Of a stretch of DNA of 64,000 nucleotides, positions 1-7,573 are shown one piece after another. The stretch is taken from NCBI GenBank assembly GCA_031082425.1, contig JAVHLB010000009.1:1-64000 (forward strand). The letters run 5' to 3'. The translations under genes and the position numbers were made by a program. The DNA is from Candidatus Edwardsbacteria bacterium. GTDB taxonomy: Bacteria; Edwardsbacteria; AC1; EtOH8. The notes under the pieces were generated by a model. It saw only the letters and a list, made by a program, of their open reading frames with translations, did not search any database and had not been told where the DNA came from. How positions within the stretch are numbered: the first letter of the stretch is position 1; every line of letters starts with the position of its first letter.

Positions 1-33
1 CGAGGTCAGCCAGTCGGAGTCTCTGACTGTTAT

Positions 34-70
34 GGCGGGTGGCATGTATTATTTGCCGCCGGCCTTTTTT
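34..70 (+). terminator. Rho-independent terminator of an upstream gene outside the window
   Basis: Bases 34-43 pair with 55-64 (nine pairs, one G-G mismatch at 37/61) around a short AT-rich loop, and six T residues (65-70) follow directly. No coding sequence can be seen in 1-33, so the gene being terminated lies to the left. In many bacteria that gene would be thrS before infC, but this cannot be confirmed here. Confidence 0.55.
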
Positions 71-90
71 GTTGCCATTAATCATCTTTG

Positions 91-250
91 CCTCACACCA
101 AGCCGCAAAGATGTTTACCACGGAAACACTGAAATTTTGGAATAATAACCAGAGGGAAGCCCGGTTAAGGTTCTTGCTTTGTATTTTTAAGTAGTTCCGT
201 GTTTCAGTGGTTAGTTACGCAGAGGCCGGATACTGTGTCTTTGTGAGAGT
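91..250. repeat. Imperfect inverted pair of degenerate intergenic repeats
   Basis: The left arm (about 91-140) reads as a run of units such as CCGCAAAG and CCACGGAAACACTGAAA. The right arm (about 195-250) is a related sequence in opposite orientation, for example TTCCGTGTTTCAGTGG and CTGTGTCTTTGTGAG. The arms face each other around about 165, so the stretch could fold as one long imperfect hairpin in the infC leader. Related short degenerate repeats recur at 2627-2665, 7501-7571 and 10309-10412. No gene is visible between the terminator at 34-70 and infC. Confidence 0.5.
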
Positions 251-286
251 AATATCAGCAACCTAAACACTTTGGAGGGTAACCTT

Positions 287-799
287 ATTCTGAAAGAACA
301 CCGAATCAACGAAAGGATCAGAATCCCCGAGATCAGGGTGATCGGAGCAGAGGGCAACCAGTTGGGGATACTGGAATCCCGCGAAGCCTTAAGAATGGCC
401 GAAGAACAGGGGCTGGACCTGGTGGAGATCGCCCCCGATGCCAAACCCCCGGTGTGCAAGATAATGGACTACGGAAAGTTCATCTACGCCGAGGAGAAGA
501 AACTTAAGGAATCGCGCAAGAAACAGCACCAGACCAAGGTCAAGGAGATCCGCCTGGGCCCGCAGATGGGCGCTCACGATTACCAGGTGAAGCTGAACCA
601 GGCCAAGGAATTCCTGACCAAAAGGGACAAGGTCAAGGTCTCAATGCGCTTCCGGGGGCGGGAGATGGCCCACGTGGACCTGGGCCAGAAGCTGATCGAC
701 CGCTTCATAGAGGACATCGCCCCGCTGGCCAATGTGGAACATGCTCCCAAGATGGAGGGCCGGACCATCAACCTGGTGGTGTCCCCCAAACAAGTATAG
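287..799 (+). CDS. infC: Translation initiation factor IF-3, AUU start
   Basis: IF-3 binds the 30S subunit, prevents premature 50S joining and checks start-codon and initiator-tRNA pairing. The N-terminal half carries the family signature around EIRVIGAEGNQLGI and the linker region PPVCKIMDYGKF; the C-terminal domain ends in RTINLVVSPKQV. The reading frame is open from a TTG at 272, but a Shine-Dalgarno GGAGGG lies at 274-279, so a start at 272 would put it inside the gene. The only well-spaced candidate is ATT at 287, giving about 170 residues, the normal family length. An AUU start is the hallmark of infC in E. coli, where it allows IF-3 to repress its own translation. It heads the usual infC-rpmI-rplT-pheS-pheT cluster. 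Function is secure; the start is an inference from the ribosome-binding site. Confidence 0.95.
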   Translation: MLKEHRINERIRIPEIRVIGAEGNQLGILESREALRMAEEQGLDLVEIAPDAKPPVCKIMDYGKFIYAEEKKLKESRKKQHQTKVKEIRLGPQMGAHDYQVKLNQAKEFLTKRDKVKVSMRFRGREMAHVDLGQKLIDRFIEDIAPLANVEHAPKMEGRTINLVVSPKQV

Positions 800-837
800 A
801 GCTACGGCTGAAACATCGCGGGAGCATCCAACCGATA

Positions 838-867
838 CTGCCGGGGCTGTTCATGTCCCGGCCGCAG
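838..867 (+). promoter_or_regulatory. Hairpin in the rpmI leader, candidate L20 autoregulatory element
   Basis: CTG at 838-840 pairs with CAG at 865-867 and CCGGG at 841-845 pairs with CCCGG at 857-861, with a three-base bulge. It lies in the 120-base gap between infC and rpmI. In E. coli and Bacillus, L20 represses its operon by binding structured RNA in this area. The role here is by analogy only; no L20-site consensus could be tested. Confidence 0.3.
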
Positions 868-919
868 GGTGTTTTACGGAAACAATAAAAACAAACATCA
901 TAAAACCTCAGGAGGTGTT

Positions 920-1117
920 ATGCCCAAGATCAAGACCAACAAGGCGGCCGCCAAGCGCCTGAAAGGCACCGGCACCGGCAAGATCAAGCGCTCCCGGGCC
1001 TGCAAGAGCCACAAGCTGACCGTCAAGAGCCGCAAGAGAAAACGCGTGCTGCGCCAGGACACCCTGGTGGACTCGGCCAATCTTAAACGCATCAAGAGAC
1101 TGTTACCCAACCTGTAA
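920..1117 (+). CDS. rpmI: 50S ribosomal protein L35
   Basis: This 65-residue, very basic protein begins MPKIKTNKAAAKRLKGTGTG, the standard L35 N-terminus, and continues with the KIKRSRACKSHKL region that contacts 23S rRNA. The start is ATG 920, preceded by GGAGGT at 911-916. An in-frame extension upstream to 869 has no ribosome-binding site and is not used. It lies between infC and rplT in the conserved order. Confidence 0.97.
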   Translation: MPKIKTNKAAAKRLKGTGTGKIKRSRACKSHKLTVKSRKRKRVLRQDTLVDSANLKRIKRLLPNL

Positions 1118-1167
1118 ACCCATCATGGTCTGACGACCTGATCTTATAGAAAGGATATTTAGGCAGT

Positions 1168-1572
1168 ATGTCCAGAGTTACTACCGCAGTCGCCACCCGG
1201 CAGAGAAAGAAAAAGATCTTCAAAAAAGCCAAAGGCTTTTGGGGTGGCCGAAAGAATCTGTACCGCATCGCCAAGGAAGCGGTGATGCGGGCCGGGCAGT
1301 TCGCCTATCGCGACCGCCACAACAAGAAACGTGAGTTCCGCAGCCTGTGGATCGTCCGGGTGAATGCCGCCTGCCGGATGAACGGCATTTCCTACAATGC
1401 CTTCATCAACGGGCTCAAGAAGAACAACATTGCCATCGACCGCAAGATGCTGGCCGAGCTGGCGGTGCACGACCCGTTGGCCTTTACCAGGATCGTGGAA
1501 GCGGCCAGGAAGGAATCCGCCGTCAAGCCGGTTCCGGTTGAAAAAGGGAAGCCGGAGATCGGCCCGGCCTAA
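1168..1572 (+). CDS. rplT: 50S ribosomal protein L20
   Basis: L20 binds 23S rRNA early in 50S assembly and in many bacteria represses this operon. The 134-residue product begins MSRVTTAVATRQRKKKIFKK and has the family segments GFWGGRKNLYRIAKEAVMRA and RMNGISYNAFINGLKK. It is about 15 residues longer than the common 117-120, owing to a proline- and lysine-containing C-terminal tail (VKPVPVEKGKPEIGPA) that looks disordered. The start ATG 1168 has AAGGA 12 bases upstream. It is 50 bases after rpmI and 27 bases before pheS. Confidence 0.97.
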   Translation: MSRVTTAVATRQRKKKIFKKAKGFWGGRKNLYRIAKEAVMRAGQFAYRDRHNKKREFRSLWIVRVNAACRMNGISYNAFINGLKKNNIAIDRKMLAELAVHDPLAFTRIVEAARKESAVKPVPVEKGKPEIGPA

Positions 1573-1599
1573 GGGCAACGAGCCGGATCAATTTTTCCC

Positions 1600-2625
1600 A
1601 TGAAAGATAAACTGGCAACAATAGGAGCCGAAGCCGAGGAGAGGATCTCCGGCTGCCGGTCCCTGGCCGAGCTGGAGGCCCTGAGGGTCCTGTATCTGGG
1701 GCGCAAGGGGGAGCTGACCGAGCTTTTAAAGTCGGTTTCCTCCCTGCCGTCGGAGGAGAGGCCTTCATTCGGGGCCGCCACCAACCAGCTCAAGGTGCGG
1801 ATCGGTGAATTGCTGGATTCCAGGAAGGCCGGGCTGTCCACCACCGAACTTGAGTCCCGGCACAGCCAGGAGGCGGTGGACGTCACCCTGCCGGGGCGGC
1901 GGCCTTTTGCCGGGCACCGGCACCCCCTGTCCCAGCTGCTGGAGGAGATCTCGGACATCTTCCACGGAATGGGCTTCTCGGTGGCCGAGGGCCCGGACGT
2001 GGAATCGTCCCGGAATAATTTCGACGCCCTGAACACGCCGCAGAACCACCCCTCACGGGACATGCAGGATACCTTCTACCTCAATGATGACCAGAGCCTG
2101 CTGATGAGGACCCATACCTCCCCGGTGCAGATAAGGACCATGAGGTCCCAGCAGCCGCCGGTGCGGATCATCGCCCCCGGCCGGTGCTACCGGCGGGATG
2201 CCATCGATGCTTCGCATATGCCGGTGTTCCACCAGTGCGAGGGGCTGTACGTGGACCGGAAGGCCAGCCTGGCCGACCTGAAGGGCATCCTTAATTATTT
2301 TGCCCGGCAGTTGCTGGGGGAGAAGGTCAAGATAAGGTTCCGGCCCCATTTCTTCCCCTTTACCGAGCCCAGCGTGGAGTACGATTTCTCCTGCCTGTTC
2401 TGCGGAGGCCAGGGCTGCCGGGTCTGCAAGCAGTCCGGCTGGCTGGAGATCTCCGGGGCCGGGATGGTGGATCCCAACGTCTTCAAGAATGTGGGCTACG
2501 ATCCGGAGATTTACCAGGGATTCGCCTGGGGGCTGGGGCTGGAGCGGGTGGCCATGCTCAGATACGGCATCAACGACATCCGGCTGTTCTACCAGGGGGA
2601 CCTGAGGTTTCTGGAGCAGTTTTAA
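1600..2625 (+). CDS. pheS: Phenylalanine-tRNA ligase alpha subunit
   Basis: PheS carries the class II catalytic core of the alpha2-beta2 enzyme that charges tRNA-Phe in the cytoplasm. The 341 residues hold an N-terminal helical tRNA-binding arm (about 1-90), motif 2 around GRCYRRDAIDASHMP (about 193-207), a cysteine cluster CLFCGGQGCRVCKQSGW (about 266-282) found in many bacterial PheS proteins, and motif 3 GLGLERVAMLRYGI (about 312). Length and motifs are normal. It precedes pheT, separated by 125 bases that contain degenerate repeats. Confidence 0.97.
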   Translation: MKDKLATIGAEAEERISGCRSLAELEALRVLYLGRKGELTELLKSVSSLPSEERPSFGAATNQLKVRIGELLDSRKAGLSTTELESRHSQEAVDVTLPGRRPFAGHRHPLSQLLEEISDIFHGMGFSVAEGPDVESSRNNFDALNTPQNHPSRDMQDTFYLNDDQSLLMRTHTSPVQIRTMRSQQPPVRIIAPGRCYRRDAIDASHMPVFHQCEGLYVDRKASLADLKGILNYFARQLLGEKVKIRFRPHFFPFTEPSVEYDFSCLFCGGQGCRVCKQSGWLEISGAGMVDPNVFKNVGYDPEIYQGFAWGLGLERVAMLRYGINDIRLFYQGDLRFLEQF

Positions 2626-2626
2626 C

Positions 2627-2665
2627 CAGCCACCAAGACACCAAGGCACAAAGAACGACAGACAA
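2627..2665. repeat. Degenerate intergenic repeat (CACCAAG/CACAAAG units)
   Basis: Directly after the pheS stop, units of roughly seven bases recur: CCACCAAG, ACACCAAG, GCACAAAG. The pattern matches the units near position 100, 7501 and 10309. The rest of the pheS-pheT gap to 2750 is AT-rich and shows no gene. Confidence 0.45.
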
Positions 2666-2750
2666 CGGATGAAAATTAATGACAGAGATTGAGAACTGAT
2701 ACAGAATATCGACTACGGAATGCGGCAAGTATAATCAGCATCCAAGAAAA

Positions 2751-4814
2751 ATGAAGATAACCTATAACTGGCTCAAGGAATTCATAGATTTCAACTGGAC
2801 GGTCAAGGAGCTGTCCGACAAGCTGACCTTCTCCGGCATCGAGGTGGAGGCGGTTGAGCCTTTGTCCGGCGGCGACCATCTGCTGGATCTGGAGATAACC
2901 CCCAACCGGCCGGACTGCCTGTCCCTGCTGGGCATCGCCCGTGACATCAGGGCCCTGGCCGGCGGGAATATCACCCCGCCCGACTGCACGGTGGCCGAGA
3001 AAGGCCAGCCGGTCGACCAGCTGGCCAAACTCTCCATCGAGGACGGGGCGGGCTGCCCCCGGTATCTGACCCGGGTGATCACCGGGGTCAAAGTGGCCGA
3101 ATCCCCCGGATGGCTCAAGGAGAAGATCGAGAAGATAGGACTGCGTTCCATCAATAATGTGGCGGATGTGACCAATCTGGTGATGTATGAATTGGGACAT
3201 CCGCTTCATGCGTTTGATTACGACAAACTGGCCGACCACACCATCATAGTAAGGCGGGCCAATCCCAATGAAAATTTCACCACCCTGGACGGAGTGGAGC
3301 GTAAACTTACGGCCGAAAATCTGGTGATCGCCGATGCCAAGAGGCCGGTGGCCCTGGCCGGTATCATGGGCGGGCTGGAATCGGAGATATCGGACCACAC
3401 CAAAAACGTCCTTTTGGAGAGCGCCTATTTCGAGCCCAACCTGATACGCCGGGGCAGTCGGCTGTTGGGCCTCCAGACCGAGGCCTCATACCGCTTCGAG
3501 CGGGGGGCCGATCCGCTGATCCTGAAGAAAGCGGCCGATAGGGCCGCCAAACTGATAGCCGAACTGGCCGGAGGCCAGGTGGCGGCAGGGGTGCTGGATG
3601 TAACCGAGACGGAATTTCCCGAATACCGCCAGCTGACATTACGCCCGGAAAAGGCCAACAGCCTTTTGGGAGTGGATATCCCGGCCGACCGGATGATCGA
3701 AATACTCAATGCCCTGGAAATAAAAGCTCAAAAGGCTGGAGACATCATAGAAGTTCAAGTGCCCAGTTTCCGCAGCGATATCGAGCGGGAGGTGGACCTG
3801 ATAGAAGAGGTGGGAAGAATATTCGGCTACGACAACCTGCCCGGGGATCGGATCGAACCCTGGGCGGTGCCGGCCGTCAAGCGCCCCAAGGACATCTTCC
3901 TGGCCGGGGTCTCAAAAGCCATGACCGGCCAAGGGTTCTCCGAGCATTACGGCCTGACCCTGACAGACCCGGGCAAACTGGAGATTTTGGACCTGTCGCC
4001 GGCCTTCCCGTCCCAACCGGCGGTGGAGCTGGTCAATCCCATCTCCTCGGACCAGTCAGCCCTCCGGACGATTTTGCTGCCGGGGCTTTTGGAGGCCGCC
4101 GGACAGAACCTGAACAACGGTCGCGCCGGCGTCAGGCTTTTCGAGATGGGTAAAATATTCCGGCCCCAAAAGCCGTCTCCGGACGAAGGCCTTCATCTGG
4201 GAGCCCTGTTGTGCGGACAGGCATCCGGCCAAGCATGGGACGCCAAACCCGAGGCGGCCGATTTCTTCGACATCAAGGGCGCTTTGCAGTTCCTGCTGGA
4301 TTCCCTGGGCCTGGCCGAGGCCGAATTTGCCGCAGAAAAGGTCCCGGCCCTGCATCCCGGCCGTTCGGCCGTGGTCAGGATCGATAAGAAGATACTGGGC
4401 TGCTGCGGCGAGCTGGATCCGGCGACATCGGCCCAGATAGGGCTTAGGGAACGGATATATTATCTGGAGATCGATCTGGAACTCCTGATGGAGCTGTCCG
4501 GATCGAAACAGAACAGATACCGGGAACTGCCGAGATTCCCGTCAATAAAACGGGACCTGGCCCTGGAGCTGCCGGTGGAAACGGAATGCCGGAGGGTGAT
4601 CGGACTGATCGGACAGCTGGCCGGCGGCGAACTGGAATCGGTGTCATTATTCGACCTGTATCAGGGTAAACAGATCGAGCCGGGCCGCAAGAGCATGGCC
4701 TTCTCCCTGGTCTACCGGGCGGCCGACCGGACCCTGACCGACGCCGAGGTCTCCGGCATCCATCAAAAGGTGGTGGAGGGATTGAAGGGGGAACTGCAGG
4801 CCCATATCAGGTAA
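2751..4814 (+). CDS. pheT: Phenylalanine-tRNA ligase beta subunit lacking the N-terminal tRNA-binding domain
   Basis: PheT forms the tRNA-binding and editing half of phenylalanyl-tRNA synthetase. The protein is 687 residues; typical bacterial PheT is about 790-800. The N-terminus (MKITYNWLKEFIDFNW, residues 1-16) runs through GIEVEAVEPLSG (about 29-40) directly into LLDLEITPNRPDCLSLLGIA (about 45-64). In E. coli about 110 residues of EMAP-II-like OB fold sit between these two blocks; here they are absent. The B3/B4 editing region, the catalytic-like core and the C-terminal FDX-ACB domain (YRELPRFPSIKRDLALELP onward, about 590-687) are present. The frame is uninterrupted, so this is a clean domain loss and not a frameshift. 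Confidence 0.95.
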   Translation: MKITYNWLKEFIDFNWTVKELSDKLTFSGIEVEAVEPLSGGDHLLDLEITPNRPDCLSLLGIARDIRALAGGNITPPDCTVAEKGQPVDQLAKLSIEDGAGCPRYLTRVITGVKVAESPGWLKEKIEKIGLRSINNVADVTNLVMYELGHPLHAFDYDKLADHTIIVRRANPNENFTTLDGVERKLTAENLVIADAKRPVALAGIMGGLESEISDHTKNVLLESAYFEPNLIRRGSRLLGLQTEASYRFERGADPLILKKAADRAAKLIAELAGGQVAAGVLDVTETEFPEYRQLTLRPEKANSLLGVDIPADRMIEILNALEIKAQKAGDIIEVQVPSFRSDIEREVDLIEEVGRIFGYDNLPGDRIEPWAVPAVKRPKDIFLAGVSKAMTGQGFSEHYGLTLTDPGKLEILDLSPAFPSQPAVELVNPISSDQSALRTILLPGLLEAAGQNLNNGRAGVRLFEMGKIFRPQKPSPDEGLHLGALLCGQASGQAWDAKPEAADFFDIKGALQFLLDSLGLAEAEFAAEKVPALHPGRSAVVRIDKKILGCCGELDPATSAQIGLRERIYYLEIDLELLMELSGSKQNRYRELPRFPSIKRDLALELPVETECRRVIGLIGQLAGGELESVSLFDLYQGKQIEPGRKSMAFSLVYRAADRTLTDAEVSGIHQKVVEGLKGELQAHIR

Positions 4815-4867
4815 CAGTCCTGATCTGGCTCCTGCCATTTTATATATATAAACTCGGAGGGTCATCT

Positions 4868-5143
4868 ATGAGCTTAGACGCACTGGAGGCACTGGAGGAA
4901 AGGATCGACAAGGCGGTGGGGACCATCACCCAGTTAAAGAAGGATAGGGATCAACTGGAGGGCGAGAACGCCCGGCTAAAGGGACAGCTGGAGACCCTGA
5001 ATAAAAAGATCAAGTCTATGGAGGATAAGGGCGGGGACCTGGCGTCCCTGCAGGATGAGAACCGGCAGCTTAAGGGATCGCAGGAAGAGCTTAAGAGCAA
5101 GCTGGAAAACATAATAGGCAAGCTGGAGAAGCTCCAGCAATAG
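4868..5143 (+). CDS. zapB: ZapB-like coiled-coil cell-division protein
   Basis: The 91 residues are predicted to form almost entirely one parallel coiled coil (ALEERIDKAVGTITQLKKDR, LENIIGKLEKLQ), rich in E, K, L and Q with heptad spacing. ZapB in E. coli is a coiled coil of about 81 residues that bridges ZapA-bound FtsZ to the chromosome-terminus protein MatP. The assignment rests on size, coiled-coil character and its position 45 bases before zapA. Start ATG 4868 follows GGAGGG at 4856-4861. A generic coiled-coil protein is the alternative. Confidence 0.7.
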   Translation: MSLDALEALEERIDKAVGTITQLKKDRDQLEGENARLKGQLETLNKKIKSMEDKGGDLASLQDENRQLKGSQEELKSKLENIIGKLEKLQQ

Positions 5144-5188
5144 TATATCGAACTGCAGGGAAATTTTAAACCATAATCATAGAGTGCT

Positions 5189-5458
5189 ATGGCCGAATCC
5201 AAACCGGGCATAAAAGTTGAGATCTTCGGGAACGAATACCGGATCAAAGGGCAGGCGGACGCCGAATACGTAAAGCGGGTGGCCGCCTACGTGGACGAGA
5301 AGATGCGCCAGCTGTCCCAGCTATCGGTGACCGGGGCCGTTTCCAAGATCGCCATTCTTACCGCCATCAACATCGCCGACGAGCTGTTCCGGGAAAGACA
5401 GGAGCGCGAGAAGGCCATGGAGAAGCTCAGCCACCGGCTGGAGCAGATCGGCGAATAA
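5189..5458 (+). CDS. zapA: Cell division protein ZapA
   Basis: ZapA binds FtsZ and bundles protofilaments at the division ring. The 89 residues contain the family core: VEIFGNEYRIKGQADAEYVK at the N-terminus, the helix VAAYVDEKMRQL, the segment KIAILTAINIADELFRERQE, and a C-terminal coiled coil. The ribosome-binding site is weak. The gene is followed by a 6S RNA, the same order (zapA-ssrS) seen in many Proteobacteria. Confidence 0.92.
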   Translation: MAESKPGIKVEIFGNEYRIKGQADAEYVKRVAAYVDEKMRQLSQLSVTGAVSKIAILTAINIADELFRERQEREKAMEKLSHRLEQIGE

Positions 5459-5494
5459 AAAGTTTGGGGCCGGAAAATATTTTTCAAAAAGGGC

Positions 5495-5523
5495 TTGCAA
5501 ATCCGGTCCAACGGTAGTATATT
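5495..5523 (+). promoter_or_regulatory. Housekeeping promoter of the 6S RNA gene
   Basis: TTGCAA at 5495-5500 and TATATT at 5518-5523 are separated by exactly 17 bases. Transcription would start near 5530, about 18 bases before the closing stem of the 6S RNA. The promoter lies just after the zapA stop. Confidence 0.6.
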
Positions 5524-5529
5524 TGGCCT

Positions 5530-5725
5530 AGACGGAGTTCATTCATTTTCCCTGCAGTGCTCGAAGCCAGCGGATATTTTTTGAGCCAACGCCTATTCTT
5601 AATGGACCTAACCTTCGATCGCGGTGTGCATGCCCCGCAAGGGGAAGCCTGAAACGGTTGAGGAGGTACCACCTTTTGAATGGGTTCAAAGATGCCGTTT
5701 GCCCGACACAGGCGGGGAATTTTTA
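5530..5725 (+). ncRNA. ssrS: 6S RNA (SsrS), RNA polymerase-binding regulator
   Basis: 6S RNA mimics an open promoter and sequesters the housekeeping RNA polymerase in stationary phase. The ends pair: TTCCCTGC at 5548-5555 with GCGGGGAA at 5712-5719 (one G-U), then GTG-c-TCG at 5557-5563 with CGACAC at 5704-5709. The middle has blocks that resemble E. coli 6S RNA: GGATATTTTTTGAGCC, GTGTGCATGCCCCG then GGGGAAGCCTGAAACGGTTG, and ACCACCTTTTGAATGGGTTC. The length of about 190, the position directly after zapA and its own promoter all agree. The exact ends are estimates. No rho-independent terminator with a clean T tract was seen. Confidence 0.85.
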
Positions 5726-5938
5726 TTGCCCCGGCGCCATCCTGAGAGCTTGCCATGAAACAAGAATTCTTTTGACCTTTGAAGTGGCACTCCAAGGCAA
5801 AGCAAGTTGAAGAATGATCATTTTATCTGTCGCACTTCAACCTGCCGGACGGGAAAATTTCTCAGTGTGACAGATGCTGTATAAAAGAAAACATTTTAAC
5901 GCGACACTTTTTACATATAAACAGGAAGGGAAAGACAG

Positions 5939-7501
5939 ATGATGACAGTGATCTGGATAATTATTGCCGTGGCCGGCACCGGACTGGGGTCCTTTTTGGG
6001 ATATTTGATACATCAGAAGATCTCCGAGGCCAAACTGGCCGGGGCCGAGAAGCTGGCCGAGAAGGTGATCGCCGAGGCCCAGCGCGAGGCGGCCACCTAC
6101 AAGAAGGCGGCGGCGGTGCAGGCCAAGGAGGAATCATACCGGCTGAAGACCAATTTTGAGAAAGAGACCCAGAGCCGGCGCCAGGAGCTCAAGGATTACG
6201 AGCACCGGATAACCGAGAAGGAAAAGCAGATCGACCACAAGGTGGACATCATCAACCGCAAGGAGAAGGACGTCGAGGTCCGGGAGCGGGAGCTGGTGGC
6301 CAAGGAGCGGGTGATCCGGGCCAAGGACGAGCGCCTGACCACCCTGATAGACGAGCAGAACACCAAACTGGAGCAGATCGCCGGCCTGACCCAGGAGGAG
6401 GCCAAGAAGATACTGATGCAGAACCTGGAGACCCAGGTGCGCCACGAGTCGGCCCAGATGATGAAGGTCATCCGCGACGAGGCCAAGGAGAACGCCGAGA
6501 AGGAGGCCCGCCAGATCATCTCCATGGCGGTCCAGCGCTACGCCGGGGAGCACACCGCCGAGACCACCGTGTCGGTGGTGCCGCTGGCCAGCGACGAGAT
6601 GAAGGGACGGATCATTGGCCGGGAGGGCCGCAATATCCGGGCTTTCGAGGCCGCCACCGGGGTGGAGGTGCTGATCGACGACACCCCGGAGGCCATCGTG
6701 ATCTCGGCCTTCGACCCGGTGCGCCGGGAGGTGGCCCGGATGGCCATGGAGAAGCTGGTGTCCGACGGGCGGATCCAGCCGGCCCGCATCGAGGAGGTCA
6801 TCGAAAAGGCCCAGAAGGATGTGGACCGCAGCATCAAGGAGGCCGGGGAATCACTGGCCCTGGAGGTGGGGGTGCCGGGACTGCATCCCGAACTGCTGCT
6901 GCTGCTGGGACGGCTCAAATACCGCACCAGCTACGGCCAGAACGTCCTGCAGCACTCCAAGGAAGTGGCCTTTCTGGCCAGCATGATGGCCGGGGAGCTG
7001 GAGCTGGATTCGGCCCTGGCCAAGCGGGCCGGGCTGCTGCATGACATCGGCAAGGCGGTGGACCACAACATCGAGGGCACCCACAGCCAGATCGGCATGG
7101 ACATCGCCAAACGCTACGGCGAGTCGGCCATAGTGATCAACGCCGTCGGGGCCCATCACGAGGACATCGAGTTCATCTCGCCCATATCGGTGCTGATCGC
7201 GGCGGCCGACGCCATCTCCGGGGCCCGGCCGGGCGCCAGAAGGGAATCGCTGGAGGCCTATGTCAAGCGGCTGGAGAAGCTGGAGGAGGTGGCTTATTCT
7301 TTCAGCGGGGTCAGCAAGGCCTACGCCATCCAGGCCGGGCGCGAGGTCCGGATCATCGTCACCCCGGAGGATGTCAGCGACAGCCGGACCACCGAGATGG
7401 CCAACGAGATCGCCCACAAGGTGGAGTCGTCCCTGCAGTATCCCGGGCAGATCAAGGTGACGGTCATCCGCGAAACGCGGGGGATAGGCTACGCAAAATA
7501 A
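5939..7501 (+). CDS. rny: Ribonuclease Y
   Basis: RNase Y is a membrane-anchored endoribonuclease that starts mRNA decay. The 520 residues show an N-terminal membrane segment (about 4-22), a long charged coiled coil (about 25-200), a KH domain with KGRIIGREGRNIRAFEAATG (about 221), and an HD domain with LLHDIGKAVDHNIEGTHSQIG (about 367) plus GAHHEDIEFISP. Length is the family standard. The 200 bases between the 6S RNA and the start hold no gene. The neighbour ymdB follows after about 70 bases, a conserved pairing known from Bacillus (ymdA-ymdB). Confidence 0.97.
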   Translation: MMTVIWIIIAVAGTGLGSFLGYLIHQKISEAKLAGAEKLAEKVIAEAQREAATYKKAAAVQAKEESYRLKTNFEKETQSRRQELKDYEHRITEKEKQIDHKVDIINRKEKDVEVRERELVAKERVIRAKDERLTTLIDEQNTKLEQIAGLTQEEAKKILMQNLETQVRHESAQMMKVIRDEAKENAEKEARQIISMAVQRYAGEHTAETTVSVVPLASDEMKGRIIGREGRNIRAFEAATGVEVLIDDTPEAIVISAFDPVRREVARMAMEKLVSDGRIQPARIEEVIEKAQKDVDRSIKEAGESLALEVGVPGLHPELLLLLGRLKYRTSYGQNVLQHSKEVAFLASMMAGELELDSALAKRAGLLHDIGKAVDHNIEGTHSQIGMDIAKRYGESAIVINAVGAHHEDIEFISPISVLIAAADAISGARPGARRESLEAYVKRLEKLEEVAYSFSGVSKAYAIQAGREVRIIVTPEDVSDSRTTEMANEIAHKVESSLQYPGQIKVTVIRETRGIGYAK

Positions 7502-7573
7502 CCAACCCACGAAACACACTAAAATTCACGAAAATGGTTTATTTTAGTGATCTTTCGTGCATTTAGTGGGAAA
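7501..7573. repeat. Palindromic degenerate intergenic repeat
   Basis: CCCACGAAACACACTAAAAT on the left and ATTTTAGTGATCTTTCGTGC then ATTTAGTGGG on the right form an imperfect hairpin that fills the whole rny-ymdB gap. The units (CACGAAA, CACTAAA) resemble the repeats near 100, 2630 and 10309, and the palindrome ends immediately before the ymdB start codon. Confidence 0.5.
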
